Below, in pieces: positions 1 to 13,214 of a stretch of DNA of 64,000 nucleotides. A program made the translations under genes and the position numbers. Position 1 is the stretch's first letter. Each line of letters begins with the position of its first letter. Source of the stretch: Euglena gracilis (taxonomy: Eukaryota > Euglenida > Euglenophyceae > Euglenales); NCBI GenBank assembly GCA_039621445.1, contig CP154957.1, forward strand, positions 6,906,966-6,970,965. Direction: 5' to 3'. The notes beneath the pieces were generated by a model. It did no database searches and had not been told where the DNA came from. It saw only the letters and a list, made by a program, of their open reading frames with translations.

Positions 1-194
1 AACTCATGAATGTCACATATAGTTGGGAGGAAGCAGTGAAACCTCGACTGACCTCCTTGAAAGGCAAGGCAGGAAGGCTTCAGAGGATTGAAAGGCATGT
101 GTGAGGACTCAGAAACAGCTCGTCGAAATGAAACCGAAAAGGGTGCTCCTTCTTTGGCTGTGGAAATGAAATGGATGACTTTGGTGCCCCGAAC

Positions 195-399
195 TCACCG
201 GTGCCAAGGACCCAACGCGTTACGCTCGTGGTGGCTGCCCTGCTCGCGGTTCACCATCTGCTCTTTCGTGATGAGGTGGCAGGTGGTGCCGAGGAGGTTC
301 AGCACCTCGTTGACCCCGTCCGCCCACTGGTTCAGGTGCTGCTCCTTGTTGCGGTGCTGCGTGAAGCTGACGGTGCCGTCCATCCGGTTGACCTTCGCG
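195..399 (-). CDS. RPN5: RPN5 exon 13 (C-terminus, stop)
   Basis: Encodes [26 protein letters not shown] and [10 protein letters not shown], the PCI end and the C-terminal helix. The acceptor is CTCTGCAG. The TGA stop overlaps a perfect donor-like GGTGAGT, so a further exon cannot be excluded, but the family ends about here. Confidence 0.9.
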
Positions 400-3300
400 C
401 TGCAGAGCAGGCGTTGCCACACGGCAGATGCATTTGCCGCCCGGCGTTTTTGTGTTTGTTTTCTTGTGGGAAACCCCTTTGAAGCATGTGTGCGGTTGGT
501 GGGGGAAGGTATACTCCCCATTTAAGCGCACATTTTTGACCATCGGGCCCTCGGAGGTGCACACTCTTTTGGGCACCATGAAATTGGTCAAGCGTAAAAA
601 ATGGCTTGGGGGGTGCGCGAAAGATGCCATTCGGAAGTCAATTGCTGTCCGATTTTTGTCTGCATCTCAAGGTTAGATGCGCGCCAAATTAAACCCGTTC
701 GATCTGTTTAAACCGTGCTGGGCTCAAATCAGTGCCTCACTCCCGAGCCTCCGAAAGACAAGCGTCCTAGACAAGCGTCCAAGAAAACCGTCCAAAAAAT
801 GTGCTGCTTGCCTATTTGATAATACTTTTTCTGTTTTATTTTTTCCCCAATGATTTTGATAATTTTTTGACAATTTTGATGATTGATACTCGGAATGGAC
901 ACCATTTCATGGCTGAGAGGTGTCCCTCCTTTCGAAACGCCAAGCAAAGCTTTCTCAGCAGCAGCTTCACGACGGCACACCTCACCAGCCGGTCAGACAC
1001 CATCACGCACAGGAACTCTTCGGTCTCCTGCACTGGCATACCAATCAGCTCCGCCATGCGCAGAGCGGTTCATAACATTAAACATGCACAGCAGTTAAAA
1101 CATCAAAAATGAAAGCCTATTTGACCAAAAGAATTTAAAAATAAAAAATATTTAAAAATAATAATAAAATTTTTAAGCATATTTGACCAAAACTCGCCCA
1201 AAAGTAGCGAGAGGTAAATTCACAATATCTCGGCAAGTTGAGTCTCAGGGGAAAAATGAGCTCTCGTATCTCCAGAACGCTGCCCATCTGTTACACACGT
1301 TTTTCAACTTTTCAATATGCCACCACCCTGTTTGAGCCCAGGACCAGCCATATGGTCAATGAACAGTCTTTTGAGTGGCGATCTTCAATGGGAACAAAGG
1401 TTTGTGGACCTTATGGACCGCCTTGGCCAGGCGGCCCAGCGTCAGTCGAGTGTAGTAGGCCGCGATGACGCGGATGTTGTGCTCGATGACCCGTCGCTTC
1501 AGCGTCTCCCAGCGCTCGGGCTTCTCCTGCCACACGGAATAGGAGGGAAGGGAATGCAACGTAGACCCTCAAAAAAAGATGCAAATTTTTTTTTAAAAAA
1601 AGCACAAACCCCCCAAAAATTAACTCAATTTTATGCATTTTGTGGTTGGATGTGACAAATGTCAAAAAAAAGCTTTCAAAGTTTTGGGAAAACTTCGATT
1701 CTTAAAAAAATTTATTAAACCCTAACTGTTGAACCCTAACCCTAACCATAACCCCAACCTGACCACCTGGTCCAAAATGCAGACTTTTTAAAATAAATTG
1801 TTTCCCAACTCAACAGCTCGAGAAACAGGGCAGAATTTCGGGGGAGGGGAAATCTGCTCCCGCATCTGACCAGACGACGACGACGACGCAACCATCCGCA
1901 AACCGTCCAGACAAAACACTGGCAGCAGCAGGAACGAGAGAGCGACGTGGACTCTTTGCCAGTCGCTCTCTGGAGTCGCTGCGAAATCCATTTGAAAGCT
2001 GCGGCGACCTTTTATTGCGCCTCTCCGGTGAAGACCACGTCAGTCCTTTTGGAACAGGATTTTTACTGGGTGCCCCCCCCTGAAGGACCGCCCATGGGCC
2101 TAAAGGTCCAGGGCTTGAATGGGGTCGAAAATCGAGCAGCTGACGAATGCATCTTTTAATGTTTTGGCTGGTTCAGGGATGGTCCAAGCATCTTGGAAGG
2201 AATTTTTTTTGCTGACGTTGATCGCTTTCACAGAGAAATCGCCAGTTTTGTGCCTGTGTTTTTCCTGTGGGTTTTATTCAGTGAAGCGAATTCTCGTCGT
2301 TTCCAAAGCACAGAAACACACAAAAACACAAACACAAACAAAAGGTTGGAGGGGCACCAAAAGCCTTTATGGCCTTGCGCAATTGAAAGGTAAAGCCCAG
2401 GAGTGCAACCAGCCGACAAGGTGGGAGCAGGCATTATTTTCATGAGGTCCCTTAAAAACCTTAAAATGCCTTATAATGCGTCTTAAATTTTCTGCCTTAA
2501 AATGCCTTAAAATTTTAGACTGGCAGAATTTTATCCAGCCGAGCAAAAATGAAAAGGGCAAAGCAGAAACTCGGCAAAAAAAACAGGGCGGTCCTTAACA
2601 AAAAAAAAATCCCGTCCATCATGGTCAATGAAAAAAAAATATAATAGGTAAACTTGAAAAATATTTTGCCATTTTTGCCAAAAAAAATGGCATATTTTGG
2701 CAAAAATGGGTCGATTTTGGGGGAAAAAACATGGCAGCCTTCAACTAAATGGCCCCCGCCGGGGGGGGGGGGGCATATGGTTGGATCGGGGGGGGGGGGA
2801 ATTTTTGGATTATTAATGGAATAGGGTTAGGGTTTAGGAGTTCGGCCTAACTTCAGGTCTACTTATACACTAGTGTTAGGTGTACAAGTTAGGCCTAAAG
2901 TTGGGCTGAACTCCTAACTCTAACCCTATTCTATCAATAACGCAAAAAAAAATTTGGACCCCCGCGATCCAACTATATGACACCCCCCCCCGGGAGGGGC
3001 CATTTAGCTGGAGGCTGCCAAAATTATTTCTGGCATCCTTGGACCATCACCCATCCACCCAAAAGTCAAAAAATGCGTTTTTCGGCTTTTTTATTTTTGA
3101 ACCCGTTCGATCCCCGGATCGGCCGTGGGCCGTCCCTTGAGGCTAAGGGCGGTCCTTGAGGAAAAAAAAAACAACAAACTTCCCATCCTTTATGGACCGC
3201 CCTCCAAAAAAAAGGCAACTCCGGGAAGAAAAATCAAACCATTGATTCGATGCCCGGACAGCCTTTTGACCGCCGTGGAAAATAATACCTTAAGATGCCT

Positions 3301-6300
3301 TAAAATGTCCGAAAAAGCCTTAAAAAATGCCTTACAATGCCTCAAAAGTTTGAAAATAGTTTTGCCTTCAAAAATAATCGCTAGATGGGAGCTCTTAAGG
3401 AATAAGAGCTCGAAGGCGAAACCCTCTAACGATTGGGTATCTGACTCGATTCTCCCTGACGGGTTGCCTCCGCACCTGGAACGGGGAGAAGCCCTGCAGC
3501 TGGGCGTTCTGCGCCGCGAACTCCGCCCACGGGATGAGCTCCAACGTCGTGAAGCGCTTCACCATCGCCCGGAAGTCCGGCAGCTCCTCCAGCCGCCGGT
3601 CCGCCTCCACCTGAGCCAGCAGCGTCAGCTTCCGGTTGGTGTTGATGTCCACCACCGTGCGCTCGGGGCCCGTGCGGTGGCTCGGAAGGCGTGCCACCGG
3701 AAAGGCACAGGTCGAGGTGGTGTTTAATGGCGAAAAAAGGCGAATCGGCCGTCCTGGCACATTCAACAAAAAACCACAGGAAAATCGGCGAAATACTCGA
3801 CATTTCTCGCAAAAACAGGTCAACTTTGGGGGAAATTCAACTTCCGGCAGCCTTGCATCACCACCATCCAGTAAAACACTACATGTTACATGTGTGTGTA
3901 TTTACATGTATAAATGTAAAATATATGATACCTCGAACGCCGTGGGAAGAGATACTCCCCCTTTTGAACCTCCCAACGAACACCCTTTTGGTCCTATGTT
4001 TGAAATTTTCTCCGCACCCTTTCCGGCACAACCACTGCTGCCCCGGGGGGGAGGGCCCAGTGGTTAGATGGGGGGGGGGAGAAAGTCGTTCATTGTCTTA
4101 AATGCAAGCTGATGGGTTGTTTTCGCATTTTTTGGTGTTTTCTGTTTCTTTTAGGAATGGGCTGAGGGTTTCAGGAATAGGGTTAGGGTTAGGGTTAGGG
4201 TAAGGCAAAAGCCAGGAGGTTCAGCCTAAAATAGGCCTGAATTTCGATCAAATTTTTGCCCTAAATTTAGGCCTAACGGCCTCCCCATTCCCCTCCCCTA
4301 CCCTTTTGCTTAACCCATACCCTGACCCTATACCGGGGACCATCCACAAGACCTTCCACACTGCACATGTGTCCGGGACATCTCAGGTGGAGAACTCAAA
4401 AATACAGGCAAATTTGGGTCTGGGCCCACTCCTTACCCCAACCTCCGTTTGAGACACATATATATTCTGCATATACAGACACATATGTGTGTCCACATGT
4501 TAAAACATATGTTAACAACTGGCCCCTGGGGGGGAGGGCCCAGTATTTAAACAATTCATTACTTTCAGCTTCCAAAAAAAACACCCTTCAAATAAGTGGC
4601 ATTGCCATGCATCCGTTAAAAAAGGACAAAAACCATGAAATCGATTTTCTCCTGTGGCATCCCCTAAAATATCCAAATTCCAGCAGAAAGAAGCGGAGCA
4701 TTTTTAGTTTCCGTTGCAAAGAACGGAGATGTACCAAATTTGAACAATTCCAAATCCAAAAATTAACAAAAGCATCATCAACTTGCATGTATTGAAGTAA
4801 TAATTCAACTTGTTCGCACCCAAAACCCCAACAAAAGCCACAGAACGGTTGCTGGGCTTCTCCTTCTCCTTCGCGGTCAGGGCGGCTTTGATTTCCTCCT
4901 CCAGGGTCTCCTCCACCGCGTTGTACGCGCTCAGGAAGAGGTAGATGAGCATCAGCTGCATCACCTGTTGGTCCAGACGTGTACAGCTTTCGTATACAGT
5001 GGCTCCCAACCCCCTGCGAAGGTCCCAGTCGTACTTGGCGAGACCCAAACTTTGTTGAACTGAAATGACATTACTGCATTACTGCCACCCGGGGTGGTCC
5101 TTAAGAGTCGACTTTGGGCAGCCTTGGACCATCTTCCATCCCCCCAAGCATCAAAAAATGAGGTTTTTCGACTGTGTGTCCCAAACCAGCCTTTGGTCAG
5201 CCATCAGGCCTGAGGACAGTCCAGAAAGGGGCGGTCCTTAACGGGGAAAAAAGGCACCTGCAGCTTCTCCTCCGTGGTAGCGTACTTCCCGCCCACCTCC
5301 TCCGGCTTGAACTCCGGCTTGAAGACGGTGAGGTAGATCTCGTGGTACTGCTTGCTGATCATGAAGTGATTCTCGAAGTGGGTGAAATAGCGGATGAGCA
5401 GTTGGGGGCAGGGTGGTGGTGGCGGGTTCGTAGGTAAGTACGGAAAATCATGCCAGGCATTGGAAAACCCCCTGGTATCTGGTAACTGGTGGCGTATCAC
5501 TGACCCTACGAGTGATTTATTTTCAACTTTATCACCCCACCTTCAACCCCCACCCCACTTATAACCCCCCCCAGCCGACCCACCAAAGACGACTTACAAG
5601 GGAAATCAATAGAAGGTAACCAAGGGGTCTAGCCCCCCACTGATAAATCCTGGGGTTTATAGGATCTGATATTGGGCCGGCGAAGGGAGGTTTACAAAGG
5701 GGGGAGGGTTTATAAGTCAAGGAATTATTAGGCAAAATACTACTTAAACTCCCCTATACCCACCCACCCCTGGTGGGCAGGGGGGCTTGGTGGACCCGCT
5801 TTGGGGGGTCAATTTTGGGGTCCAAAAATTTTGCAAACAAAATCCCGCCTCCAGCGGGGGACCCACTCAGCCCGACCCCCGGGGCTCGGCCAGGACCCAC
5901 CCACCCCCCCCAGGTCAAGCAACTTAAAAAAAAAATCATTCACTGCTTCCCTATCTTCACCTTGCTTTTTTACTCTCACAGCACACACCAGTGAGTCACG
6001 TCGGGCAGTTTATATTTTTTCAGAATTTTATATTAAATTAAGCCTTTTCAAACAGAATTTTTCTCTGTCTAATTTGCAGCATCTGCAGGGCATAAACCTC
6101 CACCCAAAGAATAAGACCCGGAGTCTACTTTTTTGGGTCCGTTGCTGAAAATCCCCAGTGAGGGTCTAATTTCTGGGGGTCTAATTTCTGAAAAAACTTC
6201 TCATGGGAAAGTCCAAAAATAGGTCCAAAAAGAGGCGACTTTGGCTCCCAAAAATGCTCATTCAAAATGGGCAAAAAAAATATCCAGAAATCACCCATTT

Positions 6301-7921
6301 TTAGGTGATTTTACCGCTCAGGGGGCATTGTGCTTTTCATTTTTTTTGAAATTGGAAATAGATGATTTTCGGTCCTGCTGATTCCTTGTGAGCTTTTTTT
6401 GAAGACTCTGACCTCCCCCAAATAGGACCCCCACAAATATGATAACGTAGGAGGATATATGGATAGGGACCATATGGATATTTTGCCAAAAAAAAGTTCC
6501 TGGGACAGGAGTTGGTTCAGTCCGCAAAACTTGGATTGCACAGGCCGGGGGGGGGGGTTGGGTACCCCTTTTCCCCCAGGGTAAGCTTCACTCTTTCCCA
6601 AAGAAGGATAAAAGCTTAGCGAGACCCCCAAATAGGACCCCTACCCCTTTTCATCAAAAGTCTAAAAATAAGATCCCCAAGAAATACGACCCCTCACTCA
6701 GGATTTTTAGGAAAAACACAAAAAATAGACCCATTAAAAAACGGATGCTTCCCCAATGCCGTAGAGAATGACCGCAATTTTGGTAGGAATGCGCATATGT
6801 CCAAGAAACACATCAAACTGTGAACCTTAAGGAAGTTTCAAAATGCCTCTTCCCAAAAACAGCCTTCAAGACACCAAACCTTCGTGATAGCAGGTTGTTG
6901 CCAGGGGGAGAAATTAATCTTCATCTTGGCTTCTCCTTGGAACGCCGTTCAAAACAAAAAACAAAAAAAAATTGTTTTTATTTATTGTTATTTCTCTTTT
7001 TTTCATTCTTCTTTAATTTTTTCCGACTGTGAAATTTTTGGTGTTTGATCGGGGAATATCTTAAGGACCCCCCCCCCCCTAGGGGGAGGTCAAGCCAGCC
7101 GGCTGGAAAAGGTGCTGGCTGAAGAAAAAAAGTGCTGGCGGAACCCCCCCCTGGATGGGGTCCTGCTGGGCTGGGGGTGGCAGCCGAAAACAGACAAAAT
7201 AGCCCGAATCTACCTGGATGAATCTTTTGAACCAAAATTTTAGGTGAAAACCCCAACGCTGCCAAAAATGGACCCATTTTGGACCACTTTCTTCAAAAGT
7301 TTCAGCAACCCAAAGGTGGCACTGAATGAATGCCTGGTGCCACGCTGAATGGTGATATCTAATCTTGTGCCGCATGGTGTCAACCTTGTCGATGGTCCTG
7401 GAAAATGCAATGTGAGGCACCACAATACTGAAAAAAGGATGAGTAACCCCTCCCAAATATAAAACCCCCCAGGTTTTATATTTTGGGCGGAAATTTCAAG
7501 ACCCCCACGGGGGGTGTTATATTTGGGGGGGGGTATATTCGGTCGGAAAAATCAACTTCCTGCGGGATCCAGTGGTCACTTTTTCGGTCCAAAATCACAA
7601 ATACGCCCACCCTTGGGGGTCCAAAAATTTCACTTTTCGGGCGAAGGGGCAATTTTCACACGTTTTTCGTAAAAATTGCTCCCAAACCTGCCAAAAATCA
7701 CAATTTCAAGAGAGATTTTGTCGAAATTTTTCCTTCTGACACTTCGTGCTGGAGGGGGGGGGGGTTATATTCGGGCAGGATTTCAGGGTCCTCAGGGAGG
7801 GGTTTATATTTGGGGGGTTTATGCACAATAATGAATATGATGATGGTGATGATGATGATGATGATGATCATGTTGTTGATGATGATGATCATGATGATCA
7901 TGTTGTTGTTGTTGTTGTTGT

Positions 7922-7982
<61 letters not shown>

Positions 7983-10689
7983 GCTATCACACCGCAACTT
8001 CCAACTACCCCCCCCCCTAGTCGTACGACCACCCCTCATCTATGACCACCCCCCGGTCACAGGTTGCAGGTCATGGGGGTGTTATGACCACCCCCCCCGG
8101 TCACAGGTTGCAGGTTGCGAAAAAAATTTAACCCCCAAAATAAGTCCCCCCACTGGCCGGTCCGTGCAAAAATCCATGAAATGGACCCCCCAAAATAAGG
8201 TTCCCCCTGCCAGCGCGAAGCGCCGGATGTTTGAAAAATGGGACATTTTGGGGGGGGTAAAAAATGCCATTTTGGGACACTTTCACACGCTTCTACGACC
8301 ACCCCCTCATCTATGACCACCCCCCCGGTCACAGGTTGCAGGTTATGGGGGTGTTATGACCACCCCCCCCGGTCACAGGTTGCAGGAACCCGGTCATACG
8401 ACTAGGGGGGGGGGTAAAACCATACTCAACATCAACAACTGGCAAAAATTGGACTTTGACCTAAAACAAAAAAGGCAAAAACCAATAAGACAATGGGCAC
8501 CCTTATCCTGCAGCTATTAACTCAGCAAAACGGTCAGCTGGCTGGTTGGTCCACGACAACATCCAGGTGAAAAGTCTTCTGAAATTGTTTGCAAAATTTC
8601 CCTGATTTCTATTTTGATAATCACTTGGACCACAGCAGTGGGACAGTGTGTTGTTTACGGATAGAAAAAGCGTGGGTGTTTCTTGAGGGAAGGAACCAAC
8701 AAATCCATCAGGCCATGCGCAGGACCCACCTCTGGGGGATCTTCTTGTACATGATGTTGGCCACGGTGTAATCCTCCATGCGCAAGCTCATCTCCACCTG
8801 CTGCAGGATGATGTCAAACTTCTCCGCCTTTTCCATGTTGCCGATGGTCTCCACCTGGGAAGGTTGCAGCCGGCCGGCAGTAAAATGTAGACGCAAAACG
8901 TACAACGTAAATGCATTAACAGTGAAACGTAGACCTCACCCTCAAGCCCAACAAGCGTTAAGGTGGCAATTCAGACGGTCCAGAAGGAGGCCGTTCATGG
9001 GGTTCATGGGGCACAGGGTTCACCAATTATGCATTTGCTGCAGAAGGGGACAATCCCAAAAGGCAAGGGGGCTCATTGGACACACAATACGTGTTTTTGA
9101 TCCTTTAACAGGATAATATCAATGACTCCCAAAAACTCAATGACTCCCAAAAAATGGCCATATTTCAGCAAAAAAAAAACTTCGACTTCGGGGGGGGAAG
9201 TCATTTTTGGCATCCTTGGACCACGTCCAAACCAGCCAAAACATCAAAATGTTACTTTCGACCTTTTTATTTTGACCCCGTTCAACCCCAGGACGTGCCG
9301 TTGGCTGGTCCTGAAGCCCAAAGGCGATCTGTCATGCCTCATTGGGTGCGGTTTAGGGTGTTTTGCTACGATGCACCTCCCTGGGTTTTGGGAATTAAGT
9401 TGTGGACGGCTTCCTTCATGGGGCTGTCGTGTGGGCAGAGCGGTCCATACGGAACAGGAATCCTTTTTTCTCCCTCAAGAACCCCTCGTGAAAAGGGCCA
9501 CGTTGACGGCAAAGCTCTCATAAAGGCAGTAGCACACTTCCCTTGGCCGCTGCTATCCACCACCTTTCCTAGCATTTCCCGGTGGCGTTCCTTGGGGGTG
9601 CGGAGGTTGATAAGGATAAGAATGTTGATAAGAATGTTGAGCAACAGGGGGTCCCTCGTGGGTCTCCTTCAGCGAACAGGAGCCCCCCGGGATCCTTTCT
9701 GAACCGTTGGTCGAAACGAAGGGGGCTTCTATTTGGAATTTGCTCCTGGCAGCCTCACACCACCAGGGACCTCCCCGGTGGTGTCCCAGGAGTAACTCAG
9801 ATTTGGTGTAGTGCTGTGCTCTTTGCGTGTCTGATGCTGCCATGCTGCAGCAGACATCATTTGATGTTTGAGGCAGTGTGGGCTTGTGGCTTGTGGCTTG
9901 TGGCAGCCAGGGCGGTCCGGCCCAGCCTGGCCCCGGCCCGGCCCGGCCCCCAAATACGCTCCCAAGTTTGCTTCCCCAAATATAAAGTTCCCCCCGGCAT
10001 TTTATTTGGACAGGATTTCAAGACCCTCAGGATGGTGGGGGATCTCGCGGATTCCGCACGTTTTCAGCCATTCGCAGTTCAAACATCATCGAAACGTGCG
10101 CGGATAGCGCGAAAAAATGACCTTGCAGATTTTTTTCCTTGCTGAATCACCGTTTTCTCGGTGTTTTTTAAACTCTCGCAGAATCTTTGCATTGCTTGGT
10201 GAATATCAGCACGCGTTTCATAGAGGCTATGTGGAGGGGGGAGCAAACTTTCTTGGGTGGCCATTATGACCGTCGGCGGTCTTCAATTGTGGCGAAATAC
10301 CAATTTTCTGCCCAGCTTTTGCTGTGTGCCTCCTATTTTCCTCAAAAATGTGCAATTATTATCCAAAATGGAGCATTTCTGATGAAAAAATGATGTTTCT
10401 GCCCAAAATTTTTTCAACTTTTTCTGAACGGCACCATCCATCGTTTGGCTCCACATCGGGGGAGGGGGGGGCTTATATTTGGGCGAAAAAAACAAACCCT
10501 TAGGAGAGGGCCTTATATTTGGGGGGGCTGTATATTTGGGGGGTTTATGACAGGGGGTCAGCCATCCCCTGGACAAAAAACCTCCCTTTTCCCCTTTTTG
10601 GTGGTTTTCTGGGTTCAGAGCACAATTATATGTTATATATTCCTATAAGCATGATATATATAGCATATAGGAGCATGATTATATATATA

Positions 10690-10720
<31 letters not shown>

Positions 10721-13176
10721 TCTTTAAAGTACGTGAAAAAACCCTTTAAAACCCTCCTAAAAACGCCTCAAATTTTTTGACCAAAATGCCTTAAAAATGC
10801 TTAAATATCCTTAAAAACCTCTCAAAAATACAAAATAAATATGAAAAATTTAAAAAATCATTCGGCTTTTTCTCCAACTCAGCTAAGCCTCTGAGAGCAA
10901 AACAAAACAAAGCACCAGGAAAAAAAATGAGACGAACATTGTATTAACGTTGTCCATCCACCCAAACTCAGGAAAATGGGCTTTTCGACTTTGGGCTTTT
11001 TGCTTTTGGACCACGTTCGATTAAACCCCCCCCCCAAATAACACCCCCCCCCCCCCGGTGTGTTATTTGGGCGCCCGAACTGGGGTCCCAGGGGGGGGGG
11101 GTGTCTTATTTGGGGGGGGGGGTTATTTTTACATGGAAAACCAAGGAAAACAGGGGGGGTGTTATTTGGGCGCTCGAAATCGGCCCGCGAGGGGGGGGGT
11201 GTTATTTGGGGGGGGGGTGTTATTTGGGGGGGGGGGTGTTATTTGGGGGGGGTTACTTGATGGCCCTTGGAGCGACCTTGGAAACAAAAAAAAATTTAAA
11301 AGCACTTAAAACCCTTACAACCCTGAAAAATGCCTAAAACCTTTTTTTTTTGAAACCCTACTCCGGACAAAAATGACGGGAAGTAATGATAATGGGGGGG
11401 ACATGACAGGGAAAAACTGATGGGAAATTCGATTATGGGATATTTGATGATGGGAAAATTGTCTTACTTTTCCACTTGTGATGAAAATTTTCCAGCAAAA
11501 AAAAACTCAAAAATGATCAAAAAATGATCAAAAAAAATAGTGAAAATCATCTTCTGAGTATTTTCAGTAATTTTTCATTAAAGAAAAAACAGACCTGAGA
11601 TGAAACATACTCCCATCATTATTATCTTTTCGTGAAATTTGACAACCCCTTGAGGTGGCTCCTCCAAATTGGCGCAGAAAGGGTACGGGGGGATGATGGG
11701 AAAAAATGCTCGGAAAAAATTGGGTGTTTTCCCATCATTTTTGTTTCGCATCATTTTTGTCTGGACTGTAAAAAATAATGCCTGGTGCGGAGTGAGGGAC
11801 AGTGAGGTTATTGGCAGGGATACGGCTCGAATACAATTTGGGCCTGACTTTCGGCCTTAACCCACCCCCAAAATAAGACCAAATAAAAAACCAACACCCC
11901 CGACCCCCCCCCCGGGCCGATCGAAAAATACAAAAACACAAAACCTCCCCCCCAAAAATTAAGATCTCCCTGACAGCGCAACGCGCGGGGAGGGAGAAAA
12001 TTTTCTCTGATGAGCTTATCGAAAAACCCCAATTTCAGACACAAAAGTGATGCATTTCAAAGATTTTCGAGGGTTTGAAGTACAAAAACATGGTAAACCA
12101 AATTACACACGGAGCAAAATACCAAAGGGAACTTCTTAGTGTTTTTGATCACCCAAAAAATGACTTTTTTCGAGCCTGGGTCGGTCAATAAAAAAAATCA
12201 AGAAATATACCCCCCCCCAAAATAAGCCCTGGAGGCAGACATTCTTTCTTTAAGGCGCCCAAACAAACCTTCAAAAACCTCAAAAACCCTTTAAAAAAAT
12301 TAGGCCAAAATGCATTAAAAAACCTTAAAAAACCCTGAAAAGAAAACCATTCCAGCAAAAATTTTGAAATTTCAGCAAAAATGAAGTCGAATTACCTTGG
12401 CAAAGACTAGCCAACTCGAAGGGGGAAAATGATTTCTGGCATCGCTGGAACATTTGTTTATGCACCCAAATTCGAAGGAAAAAAATGGGGTTTCGGTTTT
12501 TTTTGACCTTTGTCCTTGTTGGATGCAATGGACCACCTATTATAATATATATATATATATATAATGCCTTAAAAATTCATCCAAGCCTTAAAAAGCCTTA
12601 CCTTAATTATAATGAGGTTCCAGCAGCGGACCCAAAAAATAATCTCGGTATTATTAGGTGGGAGGTGGGAGGGCCGGGAAAGTGGGGGGATGGAGTCGGA
12701 CCCCATTACGCACTTTACAAGAGAAAATTCCTTTGGCGCTGAATGCGCCGCATAAAAAATTAACCTAAAATTTTCAGGCCCCCGGAGAAAGGGAAAGTGG
12801 GTGTCGACCCCCTCCGCCCACCACCCATAGGGTTTCCAGGATTCCCGCTCGGGGGCAAATGCTGGGCAAATGGTATGGATTAGACCTGGAGTCCCTGCAT
12901 GAGAGAAGTAGCCTCCTTCAGCTTGCCCTCCGCGTCCCAAATGTTGGCCAGCTGCACGGTCAACCTCCGCTTCAGGCGTCCACTCATGTTCAGGCACACA
13001 AACAAAACAATATACTTGAGTATGTTTTTGATCAATAAACAAATTCCTGATGTTGTTCCATCACCGCGAAATAGATAGATGCATGGATGGATGGATGGAT
13101 GGATGGATGCATGGATGGATGGATGGATGGATGGATGGATGGATGGATGGATGGATGGCTATATGGATGGATGGAT

Positions 13177-13214
<38 letters not shown>

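Noticed and set aside
5404-5471. GT-AG extension of RPN5 exon 8 upstream to 5,471
   Set aside because: Phase was possible but added a Pro-rich stretch absent from Rpn5; the 47-bp exon at 7,351-7,397 supplies the conserved residues instead.
7483-8316. Long plus-strand open frame (277 codons), with matching frames in other phases
   Set aside because: It runs through the (GAT)n microsatellite and C/G runs; homopolymeric Met/Asp/Ile stretches are repeat translation.
8036-8395. CRISPR-like direct repeats (GGTCACAGGTTGCAGG)
   Set aside because: Only a few copies with irregular spacing inside a foldback element, in a eukaryotic intron.
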